Assembly (NCBI GenBank): GCA_964035015.1 | Contig: OZ036005.1 | Coordinates: 15,519,125 to 15,583,124, forward strand | Source of the DNA: Corallium rubrum | Lineage: Eukaryota > Cnidaria > Anthozoa > Scleralcyonacea > Coralliidae | Length of the DNA: 64,000 nt | Direction: 5' to 3' | Position numbers and translations under genes: made by a program | Shown: one piece after another, positions 12,680 through 24,582 of the stretch | How positions within the stretch are numbered: the stretch's first letter is position 1 | Layout: each line of letters begins with the position of its first letter | Notes under the pieces: model-generated | What the model was told of the DNA's origin: nothing | The model's input: the letters and a program-made list of their open reading frames with translations, nothing else | The model's database searches: none

Positions 12680-14736
12680 ATGAGAAGAAACCATGGGAAT
12701 TTTCCATCGAAGGTGTGCACTTTTTTATTTTAATAGTGAACTCAAGTTGTAGACTTGCACATTATTATTCATGGTTAAATATATATGTAAATTAGAACTT
12801 CAACTCATAGGATGGCAGCAATAAAATTTATACTTATTAAGTGATACATACGAATCTTAATCTTATTTCATAAAATTCTGTTGGCTAGTATTTGAATCCA
12901 TGAAATAGGGTCTTTAGCAAAATAATTATTTGTTGTGGAGGTCGACAACATCCCGCTGTGTAAAAATATTAGATCACGCTAAGTAACGTTGATTTTATAG
13001 TATTATTGTGACAGACCGGCACAAATTCATTGAGGCACACAGTAAGCGACGGCTGATGTTTTCCTGAATTTTGTATACTGACGATTGTCCCTGGCAATTC
13101 TCTTAATAACAAAATGTGTTTTAAAACAATGAGCGAGACTCGTCAGGATTCGTGTAATATTAGTTGTAAGTTTAAATGGATAAAATGTTGTTTGTTCTCT
13201 ATATGGGTATGGACATAGCACGAAGCCCAATTCCTATATGTGCAATAATGCCGGAAGGGGAGCCCCCGGAGGGGGGTACTCTGCCCCCTCTTGGGTAGAG
13301 GTGCACCGCAATGACCTCAAAATCCTGACCCTATCCCAGACCTAAACTAAAAAGAATCAATACCCTATCCCAGCACTAGCGTCACATCAGCATCCATGCA
13401 TACCCTATCTCAGACCAAACTATGCACCCATTGCAGACCAAAATGGACAATTTATATACCCTATCCCAAAACACAAAAACCATACCCTATAGGGTGGCAC
13501 CCATATACTTTATATACACAAGAGTACCCCCCAGGGGTGGAGGGGAGACATTGAAACTTGGGCCAAAGAAAAATCAGAAGAATTGTGTATATTGGGTTGG
13601 TTTTTATTAAATTTCAATGAAAATATTTTATTGATGCAGGCTATTTCTTAAAGTTTGTATAGCCCTAATGCATTATTTTGCTTATATTATCACACATATC
13701 TTGTTTTTTGATATTTTAGGGGAAAGCTGGCATATGTCGAACACAGGATTGTCCTCAAATGGGGAAATATCTGAAACGGTTGGACAATCATCTGTCCAGG
13801 TGCCACAAGGGTATCACAAGAGGTATGAATGACAATAAGCATATCCAATCTTATCAGCAAATACAAAGGTCTCGAGTGAAGTGTTTGTTATCAGATTGTG
13901 GTAAAGAGGTGCTTCACTTTACTCGTCACCTCAAAAATATACATGGTATGGATATGAAATCATACACCAACATCACCAATGAGTTAGTACCAGTAGCTGA
14001 TGACAGTAACACATTGGCAGGTGCAACTAGTGTGGACACACCCATGCATGTGGATAAAAACACATTGTCTGCTGCATACAGGAATATAATGGGTAGTGCT
14101 GCCAGGAGATATGACGATTGGGCTAAAACAGTGACAGTTGTTCCTGAAAGTCCACCACCTCACATTGACTGCGGAGAAGTCCAAGCTACTGTTGAAAAAA
14201 TAAGAGTCCATGACGTTGACGTGGAGTGTGAAATAGAAGAGGATGAATTTTCATTTGAACGTTTTTGTTATATCAAACACCAGGTCACACTTTATGGGGT
14301 CAAGGCTTTATCTGCGTGGGTCCATAAAAATGGATCAATTTTTGACTTTTTTATGTCTCCAATGTGCAAGGAGATATTTGGTAAAATTACCTGGCCAGTT
14401 CTGGTTGACATATACAAATACAGAAAACATCTGGTTGGCCTTTACCGTATGGCCAGGTATTCATGCTACCCTGAAGTGGACCTAGAACAGGTGCGTGATA
14501 ATGTTTGCAGGTGTCTGGTATGTGGTGCAACTAGAGCTGGAGATTGTGAATGCCCAGTTGGAACAATGTCATTCTACCAAGATTTTAAAGAATTTCGGTG
14601 CCCAGAAACATCAGGCTGCAGAACTTGTCTTCGTAAAATGTGTCCAGTCATTCACACCAACTGCATTGATTTCTTTTACTGTAAAATATGTACAGAAGGT
14701 TACAACCAAGCAAGAAAATTAGGGGTGAATTACTAG
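12680..14736 (+). CDS. Zinc-finger protein of unknown function, two predicted exons
   Basis: The main exon (13720-14736) follows a good acceptor (ttgatattttag). It encodes about 338 residues with two finger-like units near its start (CRTQDCP...RLDNHLSRCHKG and VKCLLSDCGK...HLKNIHGM), an acidic middle, and a Cys-rich tail (CRCLVCGATRAGDCEC, then CRTCLRKMC and CKIC). A short first exon at 12680-12712 (ATGAGAAGAAACCATGGG..., donor GTGTGC) joins in frame; it is tentative. The first ATG inside exon 2 is at 13759. The frame is uninterrupted, so the gene may be functional. The finger pattern suggests DNA or RNA binding, but I do not recognise the family. A transposon-derived protein is possible given the surroundings. 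Confidence 0.6.
13257..13545. repeat. GC-rich foldback with 'ACCCTATCCCAGAC' repeats
   Basis: GGGGGGTACTCT at ~13271 mirrors AGAGTACCCCCC at ~13521. Between them 'taccctatcccag' recurs at least five times. It lies inside the putative first intron of the zinc-finger gene. Confidence 0.65.
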
Positions 14737-14816
14737 ATGTATATAGTTAATTAATGTACAAATCATGATAGGGAAAAAACTTTACAGACCATTTGCTTGA
14801 CATGCAATAGTGTGGG

Positions 14817-14925
14817 GGGACTACAACTAGCCTACCAGAATGTTTTGCTAGTAATACTCCTCCATTTATTATTAGCATTAAGATGCTAGCAAAGTAAACT
14901 CATTCTGGTAGTTGTAGTTATACCC
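14817..14925. repeat. Short hairpin element
   Basis: ACTACAACTAGCCTACCAGA at ~14820 mirrors 'attctggtagttgtagt' at ~14907, with 'gctagcaaa' / 'ttttgctag' further in. Non-coding. Confidence 0.6.
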
Positions 14926-15041
14926 CAAAACTGAAAACATTAACACACTATTCAACTAATTGGCAAATGCTACAATCTGACTACAGTAAATAAGCATTCT
15001 TTATCTGGTGTTTACAGCAAGAATAAATTCTAATTATCTGG

Positions 15042-15404
15042 CCTCAAACTGGATGTTCTCTCGCGTACGACTTTGCAATATTGATACGCAACATTGCAAT
15101 TTTGATTGGCAGATTCAATCAGCAACTTGCAAACATTTTATCACGATTCCTCAACGGGTTGCTTGAAATATTGGTTTTAAACATCGAACACATAAATGTG
15201 ATGTTATACTTGAAGGTAATGGCTCTAACTTTATGTAGAATTTCACATTATCCAAACTTTGGCATTTAAAATGATTTTAGGGCAACCCATCAAGGAATCA
15301 TGATAAAGCGTTTGCAGGTTGCTGATTGAATCTATCAATCAAAATTGCAATGTTGCGTATCAATAATTATTGGAAAGTTGCATGCAAGAGAACATTCAGT
15401 TTGA
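15042..15404. repeat. Foldback element with ~100-bp arms
   Basis: The left arm (CCTCAAACTGGATGTTCTCT..., 'gatacgcaacattgcaattttgat', 'agattcaatcagcaac') is repeated inverted at ~15305-15404. The ~160-bp loop has no recognisable gene. Confidence 0.8.
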
Positions 15405-15454
15405 CTATAATGCACTAGGAATTTATAATTATAATTATAAGTACTAATAACTAC

Positions 15455-15560
15455 TGTACTGTACTGTACTGTACTGTACTGTATATGCTGTACTGTACTG
15501 TACTGTATCGTACTGACACTACGTACTGTACTGTACTGTACTGTACTGTACTGTACTGCA
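15455..15560 (+). repeat. TGTAC pentanucleotide microsatellite
   Basis: Repeated GTACT units with a few interruptions. A TTG trinucleotide run follows at about 15668-15698. Confidence 0.9.
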
Positions 15561-15699
15561 CTGTGATAAAGTACAACAATATAATTGTACTCAATGCTGT
15601 GTTCCTCAAATAATTAAAAGAAACTAATTAATATGCAATCATTATTTTTCTTGCTTGATGCAAGTTGTTATTGTTGTTGTTGTTGTTGTTGTTGTTGTA

Positions 15700-16350
15700 G
15701 TGGAATCTCTTTGACTTTGTATTCTAAATGTTTGGACATGGAAGAGAAAGGCAAAAACATTTTGAGATTGAAATTGTACACGTTTCATGATTATCTGTAA
15801 AATTTTATTATATGGTATACCACAAATTCATTTTGCAGGTACGCAGTAGTTAATTATTAGCAAGTATATTAGTTATATTTATGTACCTTCCATAAACTGT
15901 CTAAACAAGTTTAGAATGACCTGGCCACTTTCTGATGTTTCCACTGTACTTCTATTTCCTGTAAAAGAAACACCAGCACCCTCTGTTCAATAAAATGTCA
16001 GAGTATCACCATGACTGCCATGCTTGTAATGCATTAAAATGTCATGCATTAAAATAACAACATATCGCAGTTGTGATGCATGTTGAGAATATCAGCCTAA
16101 TAAGAAATTAGAATGATTTTAAAAAGATACAGTAATTTGTTTTGGTACAGTAACTTCAATAATCCATATTTAACAAGCTAAGTGTTGCCATGTATGTACC
16201 AGAAACACACTTGTCATATTTGATAAATTTCTTGATTATTTTCTATCTATGGCTCAAACAAACTCATTGGTCTGTTTTTGAAGCCATTCAATAAACTTGC
16301 AGTTGATACTGCATGTATTTACTGCTGAGTAGCTTCAGATCCTGTTATCT
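15700..16350. other. Non-coding stretch
   Basis: No gene, strong inverted repeat or array seen between the TTG run and the AT blocks. Confidence 0.4.
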
Positions 16351-16352
16351 TA

Positions 16353-16356
<4 letters not shown>

Positions 16357-16410
<54 letters not shown>

Positions 16411-16452
16411 CTCAAGTTTAAGATAACAGTTTCTGGCATACATGGCAATACA

Positions 16453-16514
<62 letters not shown>

Positions 16515-16550
16515 TAGCAATAGACGAACCAGGCGGAAAGCGTAATCTTG

Positions 16551-16604
<54 letters not shown>
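16357..16604. repeat. Three (TA)n blocks
   Basis: Pure TA runs of about 50-60 bp (16357-16406, 16454-16512, 16553-16604) are separated by two unique spacers of ~40-50 bp. Tyr/Ile-repeat open frames here are artefacts. Confidence 0.95.
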
Positions 16605-16607
<3 letters not shown>

Positions 16608-16739
16608 CAAGACCGTTTCCGTGACAAACAAGATGGACTGTAATAAAAGTAGCGTGCTGCGTAGGCAGTGTAGAAACAGCTTTCATTAATTCCTGAATCC
16701 TGAATCTTTGCGGGTTCAAGTTTGCGAGACATTAGTGAG

Positions 16740-17340
16740 AACCAAAATATTGTTCTTTACTAGCCGCTCGTTATAAAAGCACTTCCATTCGCAAGGTTAT
16801 TTGCGTTGTTTCAGCTGGCCGACGCGTGAACCTTTCACGATTATAACAATGATTAATTAATTCAACGAAAAATATCTGAATAAAACTTATCACTCAGGTA
16901 TATTTACTTGAAATATAACTTACTTGAAATATAATTTACTTGAAAACGTGGTGATAATTTTTAAGAAGCATTCAGTCACCGTAGCCACTCATGACGTAAT
17001 GGTTGCCATATATGGTAGGGGCCTTCCTGGGTATTGGGGTCTTCTCGTGCGGGGAAAGCACTGCCAAGTCTACTTGAGAACTTTTGACCACAAATTATAA
17101 ACACTATTAGGGGGGTTGGTCAGGGAGGAGGCGGATGAAAACCCCCCCGACACTTTTCAAGTTAGGGTTAGGGTTACCCCCGGGAAATGCACATTTTTTA
17201 GGGTAAGGGTTAGGGGGTTCGGGGGGGGGGAAGGGTTTCATTAATAACCTCTTTTTTAAACAATTTCCAGTAACTTACTGGATACAATGTGTATATAATG
17301 TCTAGTAGTTTATTAGGTACAACGTTCGGATCGGCTGTCT
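16740..17340. other. Non-coding stretch with a short telomere-like motif
   Basis: Mostly featureless. At about 17160-17215 there are a few TTAGGG-like units (AGTTAGGGTTAGGGTTACCC, 'agggtaagggttaggggg') next to a G-run. This is too short to call an interstitial telomere. Confidence 0.4.
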
Positions 17341-17477
17341 ATCCAGTATAATGAGTATATTATTTGAGATCAGTGGAAAAGTGTCCCCATTTTCACTTTC
17401 AAAATGGCGGCATTTATGGGTCCTTTTGCTAATGGTGAAGGTCGCCAACAAGAACCGAGTTCGTGGTGGACATGTTC

Positions 17478-17830
17478 GGTATTTCGCTTTTTTTAAGAAA
17501 ACTAATCTATTTGGTCGGATAAACTATACGTATGTTGTAGCCAGATGAATTATCTTTCTTCCAGTATATTTGATGGCTTCTACAGTGGTTTATTTCTCGA
17601 GAAAACATTCGGGGAAGACATTATAATACATACGGGGGAAAATTTCAAAATAGCGGCCGCTATTATGATTTGGACATGTTCGGTATTTCTCTTTTTTAGG
17701 GAAACTAAGCTATTTGGTCGGATAAACTGTACGTATATTGTGGCAAGGTGAATTATCTTTCTGCCAATATATTTTATAACTTCTACAGTGGATTATTTCT
17801 GGAGAAAACGTTTGGAGTAGACGGACTAGG
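17478..17830 (+). repeat. Degenerate tandem duplication, period ~200 bp
   Basis: TTCGGTATTTCGCTTTTTTT...ctatttggtcggataaac (from ~17478) recurs at ~17680 with the downstream 'gaattatctttct.ccaatata' and 'tctacagtgg'. The small open frames across it carry no recognisable domain. Confidence 0.65.
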
Positions 17831-18168
17831 CATACTTTGTCGAACTTCCCGTCAGAATTTTTGCCAAGTCAGCATACTTTTGTCCTGGTCTCGAGTTTGT
17901 GTAAACAAAATATTTCGGTGGTTTTTCCATGTATATTTATGTTTGTTGCTGAGCGGCCAGTGATGTTTTCATGATAAGAGTCTTATTGTAGTTCTGAACT
18001 ACAATAATAATAATTCTAGACAATTACTGTTGTAGCTTTCTAGCAGTCTGAATTAAAGACGTGCCGGCCGGCGGTACCACACGAACACTTAAATAATAAA
18101 ATAAACAAGATGTCAATACACATGGTAATGGAAATCTGCAAACATTTCGCTTTATGAAGTCGTCAGCT

Positions 18169-18355
18169 CCATAGAGATCATATAAATACTAGAGGGGGCA
18201 TCCTATCTTAATTTCAGCCAACCACGGGTTGGCAAAGGACTGGGTCTAGTACATTGCCAACCAATTGACTGAAACATCATAGGTAATGGCGGCCCCCATG
18301 TGGTTACCAAATTTTCCCGCCAATGCCCCCTCTAGTATTTATTTGATCTCTATGG
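18169..18355. repeat. Foldback element (~187 bp)
   Basis: CCATAGAGATCATATAAATA...ctagagggggcat mirrors 'atgccccctctagtatttatttgatctctatgg'. Non-autonomous, no coding content. Confidence 0.8.
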
Positions 18356-18561
18356 CCAGCTCTATAAAGAACCGCTGAAGATCACGAGAAAATCGTAAAG
18401 AAGCGAGGCGTACCGAGTTCTTCTTAGGGGCTGTTTACATGAGAGGCGATATCCCTATTTGGTCAGACAAATAATCCAGCAGGCCTCTTGAGTCGTTCCA
18501 CAAGAAATTAACAATGACCAACCACCATGCTGTGTTCTAGCTGCTTCGAACTATGCATGCG

Positions 18562-18875
18562 TTAACTCTTTCCTGTCCGAATTTATTGGTCTTCACTCTT
18601 TAATATTTTGTTCTGGCTAACGCCAGACGATTTTATTCACCTGGCTCTTGGGGAAGCCTTCACAGGGACTCTTTCCTGTCCGAATTGGTGTTTTAATAGT
18701 ATTTTGTTCTGGCTAACGCCAGACGATTTTATTCACCTCCTGGGGAAGCCCTCGGACAGGAACGATTTATAAACGATCTCTCTAACTCTTCCCTGTCCGA
18801 ATTGGTGTTTAGTATTTTATTCTGGCTAACGACAGACGATTTTATTCACCTCCGGGGAAGCCCTCGCATATGTGT
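18562..18875. mobile_element. Three adjacent copies of the TTAA-type MITE
   Basis: Three units carry the core 'ctggctaacgccagacgattttattcacct', with CTCTTTCCTGTCCGAAT at the start and 'ggacagg' near the end. They lie at about 18566-18668, 18669-18765 and 18785-18870. They look nested or tandemly inserted; TTAA precedes the first. Same family as 4849-4941. Confidence 0.75.
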
Positions 18876-19349
18876 ATTACATAAATATTCTTTTTTCCTA
18901 CGATAAGTACATGTCAGTGGTCGCTACCATTAGCAGAAGGACACATAAATGCCGCCATTTTGAAAGTGAAAATAGGGACACATTTTTGGCCAGCACCCGC
19001 AGTCCAGTTATATATACATAGGTCAGTGGCCCATGAACGTCACAGGCAAGCTTTAAACAAATTGCGGCGCGGTGTAATTAACACGGCTGACGGGGGATGT
19101 GTTGTTGCTGCCGAGCGTAGCGAGGCAGTACACTAATCTTGGCTTGGGTACTTGGGTGGCCTGTTACTCGTGCCCAGACCTTTTGCCGACGTATATATAG
19201 TCGACACAGAAACTCGATCAGATCGAATTCAAGGATATCTGTCGGATGACGTAGACATTTTTATGACGTTTTGTGACGTAGAATTTGGAGCGCGAAACAA
19301 TGGAGTCTATTACTTGAGATCAGTGACAAACGAGATCGAAGTTTTTTAG

Positions 19350-20560
19350 CACGGAGTTTAGACGGTGAGTATTACAAATTCTTACAAATAGACAGTGGCA
19401 TGGTGGCATGCGATTTTTGTAAATGCTTTCAAAGCCTGAAACCTTCGCTCTGTTTAACCATCTCTTCGTGCATATTCCATACTGATACAGCCACATCTGA
19501 TTTCAGAATATAACATTTGCTTTCAATGATGAGTTTCCGCACCAAAACTTAGCAGTATCTGGAAGTAAACTACATGTGATGCAGTGACTGTACATTGAAG
19601 TACTGGGAAGAAATGGATTATCATTTCACTCAAAAAAAGAAAAGTATGGTTCACTTACAACAGAAGTATTAGTCAGTCATACTCCTGGATACTCGTGTTT
19701 TCTGTAAAGTAAATACACTATAATTTACATGTTCTCTTAGAAAATAAACTATGTTTCAATGATGGATTGCAACACAATAATTATGCAGAGTGAGACATCT
19801 TGAAAGTAATGGATTATCATCAATGAGCAGGCCTGCACTGCAGAGACTAAAGTGGGCCCGGGGCAAAATAAAGAATTGGGGCCCCCCTTGCAAAAATTTT
19901 GCATGCCATATTACGGATAAATCTCTCTATATAATATATAATATAATTAGGGGGCCCCTCTCGAGCTGGGGGCCTGGGGCAAATTGCCCCAGTTGACCCC
20001 CCCTCTGGGTGGGCCTGTCAATGAGACAATGACTATAATAGTAAATTGCCTTGAAAGTGGTGTATTTGTATCAAGAACTTATAAGAATCAGAGATTATAA
20101 ACAATGCGCAACTCTAAAATGCTGGCATGCACAGCCTGGAATATAATTATTTTAGTTATACAAATTCTCCAAAATAATCTGAAGTTGGTATATTGCTGTA
20201 TAATTTTTCAGCTATACATTTGTCATAACATGAAACACTTGGAATTTCGTTGACTGTTTTGCCACAGCAAGACGCATAGTGATCTATTATTTGTATACCA
20301 TGTAATACATGTAGTGTTTATCCTGTCAAAACCCTTGCCAATTATGATATAAAGAGATAGGTTTTATAGTAATGTATAATTTTAAATCTTATAATTAAAA
20401 ATAAACGTGTATTAGATATTCTGTCTGTAATTAAAGGGCTTATTTTAGGAATTTTGTAAAACATCAGGAAACTAATCAGGCTTTTTGTCGCATTCGAGGC
20501 AGCATTTCACTTGCGGTAGTAATTTCTAGTATATTGCATATTACATCAGTTATTAACACA
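19350..20560. other. Non-coding stretch
   Basis: No supported gene. A GC-rich patch with 'gggcccc' motifs lies at 19850-20030. The rest is AT-rich single-copy-looking sequence. Confidence 0.4.
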
Positions 20561-20569
20561 ATTTTCTCA

Positions 20570-21732
20570 GCCGCTATTTTATGCGATTTTTTTAAATTTA
20601 CATATGTTGTAGAGAATTTCATGCTCTTTCATCCAGTATAAGTCTCCAGAGTGGCATAGACCCATGAACGACGCAGGCAAGCTTTAAAAAATTGCGACGC
20701 GGTGTTATTAATATGACTGACGGTGTTTCAGATTACATCAGAAAAAGTACAATTTTCTCAGCCGGTATTCTATACGATTTTTTAAAAATTTACATATGTT
20801 GTAGAGAATTTCATAGTCTAATTTGTAAGTCTGCATGGATCCATGAACGAGGCAGGCAAGCTTTAAACAAATTGCGGCGCGGTGTAATTAACACGATTGA
20901 CGAGGGATGTGTTGTATATTGTATATTGTTGTATATCGTTATTCTATACGATTTTCTTAAATTTACATATGTTGTAGAGAATTTCATGCTCTTTCATCCA
21001 GTATAAGTCTCCAGAGTAGCATAGACCCATGAATGACGCAGGCAAGCTTTAAACAAATTGAGGCACGGTGTTATTAATACTACTGACGGGGGTTTCCTTG
21101 CATGTTTCAGATTACATCAGAAAAAGGACAATTTTCTCAGCCGCTATTGTATGCGATTTTTTTAAATTTACATATGTTGTAGAGAATTTCATGCTCTTTT
21201 GTAAATTTAAAAAAATCGTGCAGAATAGCGGCTGAGAAAATTGTACCATTTCCGATGTAATCTGAAATATGCAAGGCAACCCCCGTCAGTCGTATTAATG
21301 ACACCGCGCCGCAAATTGTTTAAAGCTTGCCTGCGTCGTTTATGGGTCTATGCCACTCTGGAAGCTTCTACTGGATTAAAGATAATGAGATTCTCTACAA
21401 CATATGTAAATATCGTATATATCGTATAAAATAGCGACTGAGAAAATTGTGTTTATATCTGATGTAATATGCAATATACAACACATCCCCCGTCAGTCGT
21501 GTTAATTACACCGCGCCGCAATTTGTTTAAAGCTTGCCTGCCTGCGTCGTTCATGGGTCTATGCCACTCTGGATACTTATACTAGATGAAAGAGCATGAA
21601 ATTCTCTACAACAAACGTAAATTTACAAAAATCGTATAAAATAGCGGCTGAGAAAATTGTACTTTTTCTGATGTAATCTGAAACATACAAGGCAACCCCC
21701 GTCAGTCGTATTAATAACACCGCGCCGCAATT
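20570..21732. repeat. ~210-bp repeat array arranged as a giant foldback
   Basis: Direct copies of a ~210-bp unit (GCAGGCAAGCTTTAAACAAA, 'gcggcgcggtgt', 'ttacatcagaaaaagtac', 'acatatgttgtagagaatttc') run from ~20570 to ~21197. Inverted copies then run to 21732, so the block can fold on itself. An isolated unit lies near 19020-19110. The inverted array resumes at 24583 after the THAP element. Confidence 0.85.
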
Positions 21733-21845
21733 GACTTTTTCGACACTAGAAACACGTGTAGTGACAGGTGAACAAAAATGTAAACAAACACCCAAAGTTC
21801 GTACAAGCTTAAAGTTCGAACAAACAGTTCTAATAAGAGTACAAC

Positions 21846-22129
21846 ATGGTTGCCACTAAAAGGTGCGCTTGGGGTACGTGTAAAAATGATTCACGTTATC
21901 CAGGGCGTATGGTGAACAATTGTAACGCCGATTTGATTTCGTTTATCCACTTTCCTGGTTCAAAGAGGCGCGGAGAGAAGCGCAAGCGATGGATTGATGC
22001 GTGTCGGCGCGGAGATTCTTCCGTTTGTTCGAAAGATAGTTTCATCTGCAGTCTGCATTTTGTTGGCGAAAATGGACCCACAGTTGAACATCCCGACCCC
22101 ATACCAGCAACAGCAAGTAAAGAACTGGT
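21846..22129 (+). CDS. THAP zinc-finger exon (left arm)
   Basis: ATGGTTGCCACTAAAAGGTG begins a ~95-residue THAP domain of the C2CH type. C7 and C12 (RCAWGTC) form the first pair. The domain continues through SFIHFPGSKRR, a conserved W in RKRWIDAC, and the closing C..H pair SLHF. It ends at a donor (GAACTG|GTAAGT, ~22129). THAP domains bind DNA sequence-specifically and serve transposases at their termini. A possible next exon ends at ~22470 (acidic, SENQDSQDETQSGEQQ, donor GTAGGA). No complete downstream protein could be assembled, so this is a partial gene. Confidence 0.75.
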
Positions 22130-22596
22130 AAGTTTATTCATATTGTGATATTTCAGAGGACAAAATTTGCGCGTTTACAAAATGTACCCTTTCGTGTTCA
22201 TTCGTGATTTGTACCGACACAAAGGTCACTAATACTATAAGAGGCCTCGTCAATAAATGACAGACAGAGAAATCTGCAGCAAGCGCTTTACTTTTACTTT
22301 CGTATCCACTGAGCGGAGCTGGCAAGAGCGAAAAAGAAATATCCGTGACACATCCTTTCTTCGTTTATCGAAAATGCTGGTACAAAGCAACCGTGCGAGA
22401 CGATTATTTTTAGCGAAAACCAAGATAGTCAAGATGAAACGCAATCTGGAGAACAACAAGAAAGCAACTCAGGTAGGAATTTTACTCACCAAAAATGATT
22501 CCAATTCTGATACAGTCTTATTTACATATGTAATGTTGAACTTTTCAGACCCCCCTCGAGCTTTATGATGACTGTATGCTACAGTACAATAGTTTA

Positions 22597-22742
22597 TAAG
22601 GCGGTTTTCCACTAGGCGAAAAATGTCGCGCGAAACGACATTTTCTTTTGTCTCGCAAGCTCTCGAGTAGAACTAATTAGCCAAGACAAAAGTGAAATGT
22701 CGAGTCGGTCGACAAATGTCGTCTAGTGGAAAACCGCCTTTA
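22597..22742. repeat. Foldback element, 'TTTTCCACTAGGCGA' family
   Basis: AAGGCGGTTTTCCACTAGGC mirrors 'gtctagtggaaaaccgcctt'. The core 'cgcgcgaaacgacattttcttttgtctc' matches the copy at 6.6 kb. Confidence 0.8.
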
Positions 22743-22757
22743 GGGAGATAGTTTATA

Positions 22758-22964
22758 ACTCATTCCTGTCCGAAGGCTTTCCCAGAGGTGAATAAAATCG
22801 TCTGGCGTTAGCCAGAATAAAATACCAAAAACCAATTCGGACAGGAAAGAGTTAGGGAGATAGTTTATAACTCATTCCTGTCCGAGGGCTTTCCCAGAGG
22901 TGAATAAAATCGTCTGGTGTAATAGCCAGAATAAAATACCAAATACTAAATCGGACAGGAAAGA
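22758..22964. mobile_element. Two tandem TTAA-type MITE copies
   Basis: Two ~100-bp units start TAACTCATTCCTGTCCGA and end 'tcggacaggaaagagt'. They lie in the opposite orientation to the 4.8-kb copy and share its 'aggtgaataaaatcgtctgg' core. They sit in the loop of the THAP element, so they inserted after or with it. Confidence 0.8.
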
Positions 22965-24185
22965 GTAGTTACATGCAGTAATTGTTTCTGGCAAGAGTTG
23001 AAGATACAAATAGAACCTCGAATAGAACAATTCATTATACTGGACTACTGGTGCGTATATTTTTGTCCACCTATTCTAGACTTGTTTATTTTAATGTGCA
23101 AAGAAATGAAAGAATGTCTTAAGACAGTTTTTGACTTAATTAAAGATAAAGCAAGTCGAGTCCATGCTTGGAAGGGTACACGAAAAACAAGAGTAGTACC
23201 AATTCATAGCAAGCATTTGAAGGTAAAAATATTAAACCTTTCTTATATTAAATTGAGAAAAATTACTGATTCTTTTCATGTTACGTAATTATTGTGTATT
23301 ATTTATTTTGCCTTATTAATATAATTTATTAAATCACAAATATTTGTTGATAAAATGCAATTGGTTTGTTCTCTTAATAGCAAAAATACAGCCTAACCAA
23401 ACTGAATCCTAGAGAACAATTTATTTTTACATTAATTCGACTCCGAAGAAATATAAGTATTGTGATGTTATCAGATATTTTTGGAATATCACCTTAGTAC
23501 TGGTAGTAGAATCTTCATCACATGCATGGGTGCTATTTCTGATTAAAGAGATAATGTTTCTTCTGCCATTCTCAACAATCAATGATCTGGATGGAATTAA
23601 AAAGTCAAAGGAACTTGAAAGTATCGAAAACCTCCAAGCCATTATTGATACAGTTAAAAAAATTAAATGTAAATTGTATTTAAAATAAATTAGTAGCAGA
23701 AATACATAACATTTGCTGGGCCAGGCATACCGATAATTGATATTACTGTATTAGTTTAATTGATAATATAAATATTACTCAGGTACAAATATATAGCTAT
23801 AGATGAAACTGATTTCAGTTCTGGTAAATTCCATATCAAAGAGTCCATCACTATTCACTAATATATGCCTTAAATCGTATTATATGTTAAAGACTGCGTT
23901 TCATCTTGGTTTTCACTAAAAATAATCGTCTCGCACGGTTACTTTGTACCACCACTGACATTTCTTCTTCGCTCTTGCCAGCTCCGCTCAGTGGATACGA
24001 AAGTAAAAGTAAAGCGTTTGCTGCAGATTTCTCATCAACAAGACGAGGCCTCTTGACTTAAGTAAGTGACCTTCGTGTCGGCGGTTTTCTTTGTACGTAT
24101 ATCTACAAATCACGGACACTGATCATGAAAGGGTACATTTTGTAAATGCGCAAATTTTGTCCTCTGAAATATCACAATGATGAAT

Positions 24186-24469
24186 AAACTTACCAATTCT
24201 TTACTTGCTGTCACTGGTATGGGGTCGCGAACTGTGGGTCCATTTTCGCCAACAAAATGCATACTACAGATGAAACTATCTTTCGAACAAACGAAAGAAT
24301 CGCCGCGCCGACACGTATCAATCCATCGCTTGCGCTTTTCTCCGCTCCTCTTTGAACCAAGAAAGTGGATAAACGAAATTAAATCGGCGTTACAATTTTT
24401 CACCATACGCCCTGGATAACGTGAATCGTTTTTACACGTACCCCAAACGCACCTTTTAGTGGTAACCAT
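24186..24469 (-). CDS. THAP zinc-finger exon (right arm, inverted copy)
   Basis: This is the inverted copy of the left-arm exon, about 90% identical by eye, with the same start context and splice donor. Substitutions include MVTTKRCVWG, and the segment before the final domain residues is two codons shorter. The Zn ligands are kept. It reads outward-to-inward like its partner, so each arm could start a transcript into the loop. Partial. Confidence 0.75.
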
Positions 24470-24582
24470 GTTGTACTCTTATTAGAACTGTTTGTTCGAA
24501 TTTTAAGCTTGTACGAACTTTGGGTGTTTGTTTACATTTTTGGTCACGTGTCACTACACGTGTTTCTAGTGTCGAAAAGGTC

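Larger units (their letters stand above)
21733..24582. mobile_element. THAP-domain DNA element with ~700-bp inverted repeats
   Basis: Ends GACTTTTTCGACACTAGAAA (from 21733) and its inverse (to 24582) start two ~700-bp inverted arms (about 21733-22450 and 23890-24582). Both are flanked by AATT (21729-21732 and 24583-24586). Deleting the element plus one AATT restores the ~210-bp repeat ('gccgcAATTtgtttaaag'). Each arm contains a THAP-encoding exon. The ~1.4-kb loop has two smaller foldback families and short open frames with no transposase that I recognise. THAP domains occur in P-element and other transposases; the superfamily here is undetermined. Confidence 0.85.

Noticed and set aside
16345..16732. 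Tyr/Ile-repeat open frames (also at 42403-42606)
   Set aside because: They read through (TA)n microsatellites and have no protein-like flanks.
17155..17220. Interstitial telomere
   Set aside because: Only a few imperfect TTAGGG units next to a G-run; too short to separate from chance.
17351..17963. Three small plus-strand proteins of 65-71 residues
   Set aside because: They follow a ~200-bp degenerate repeat and share no recognisable domain or codon pattern.
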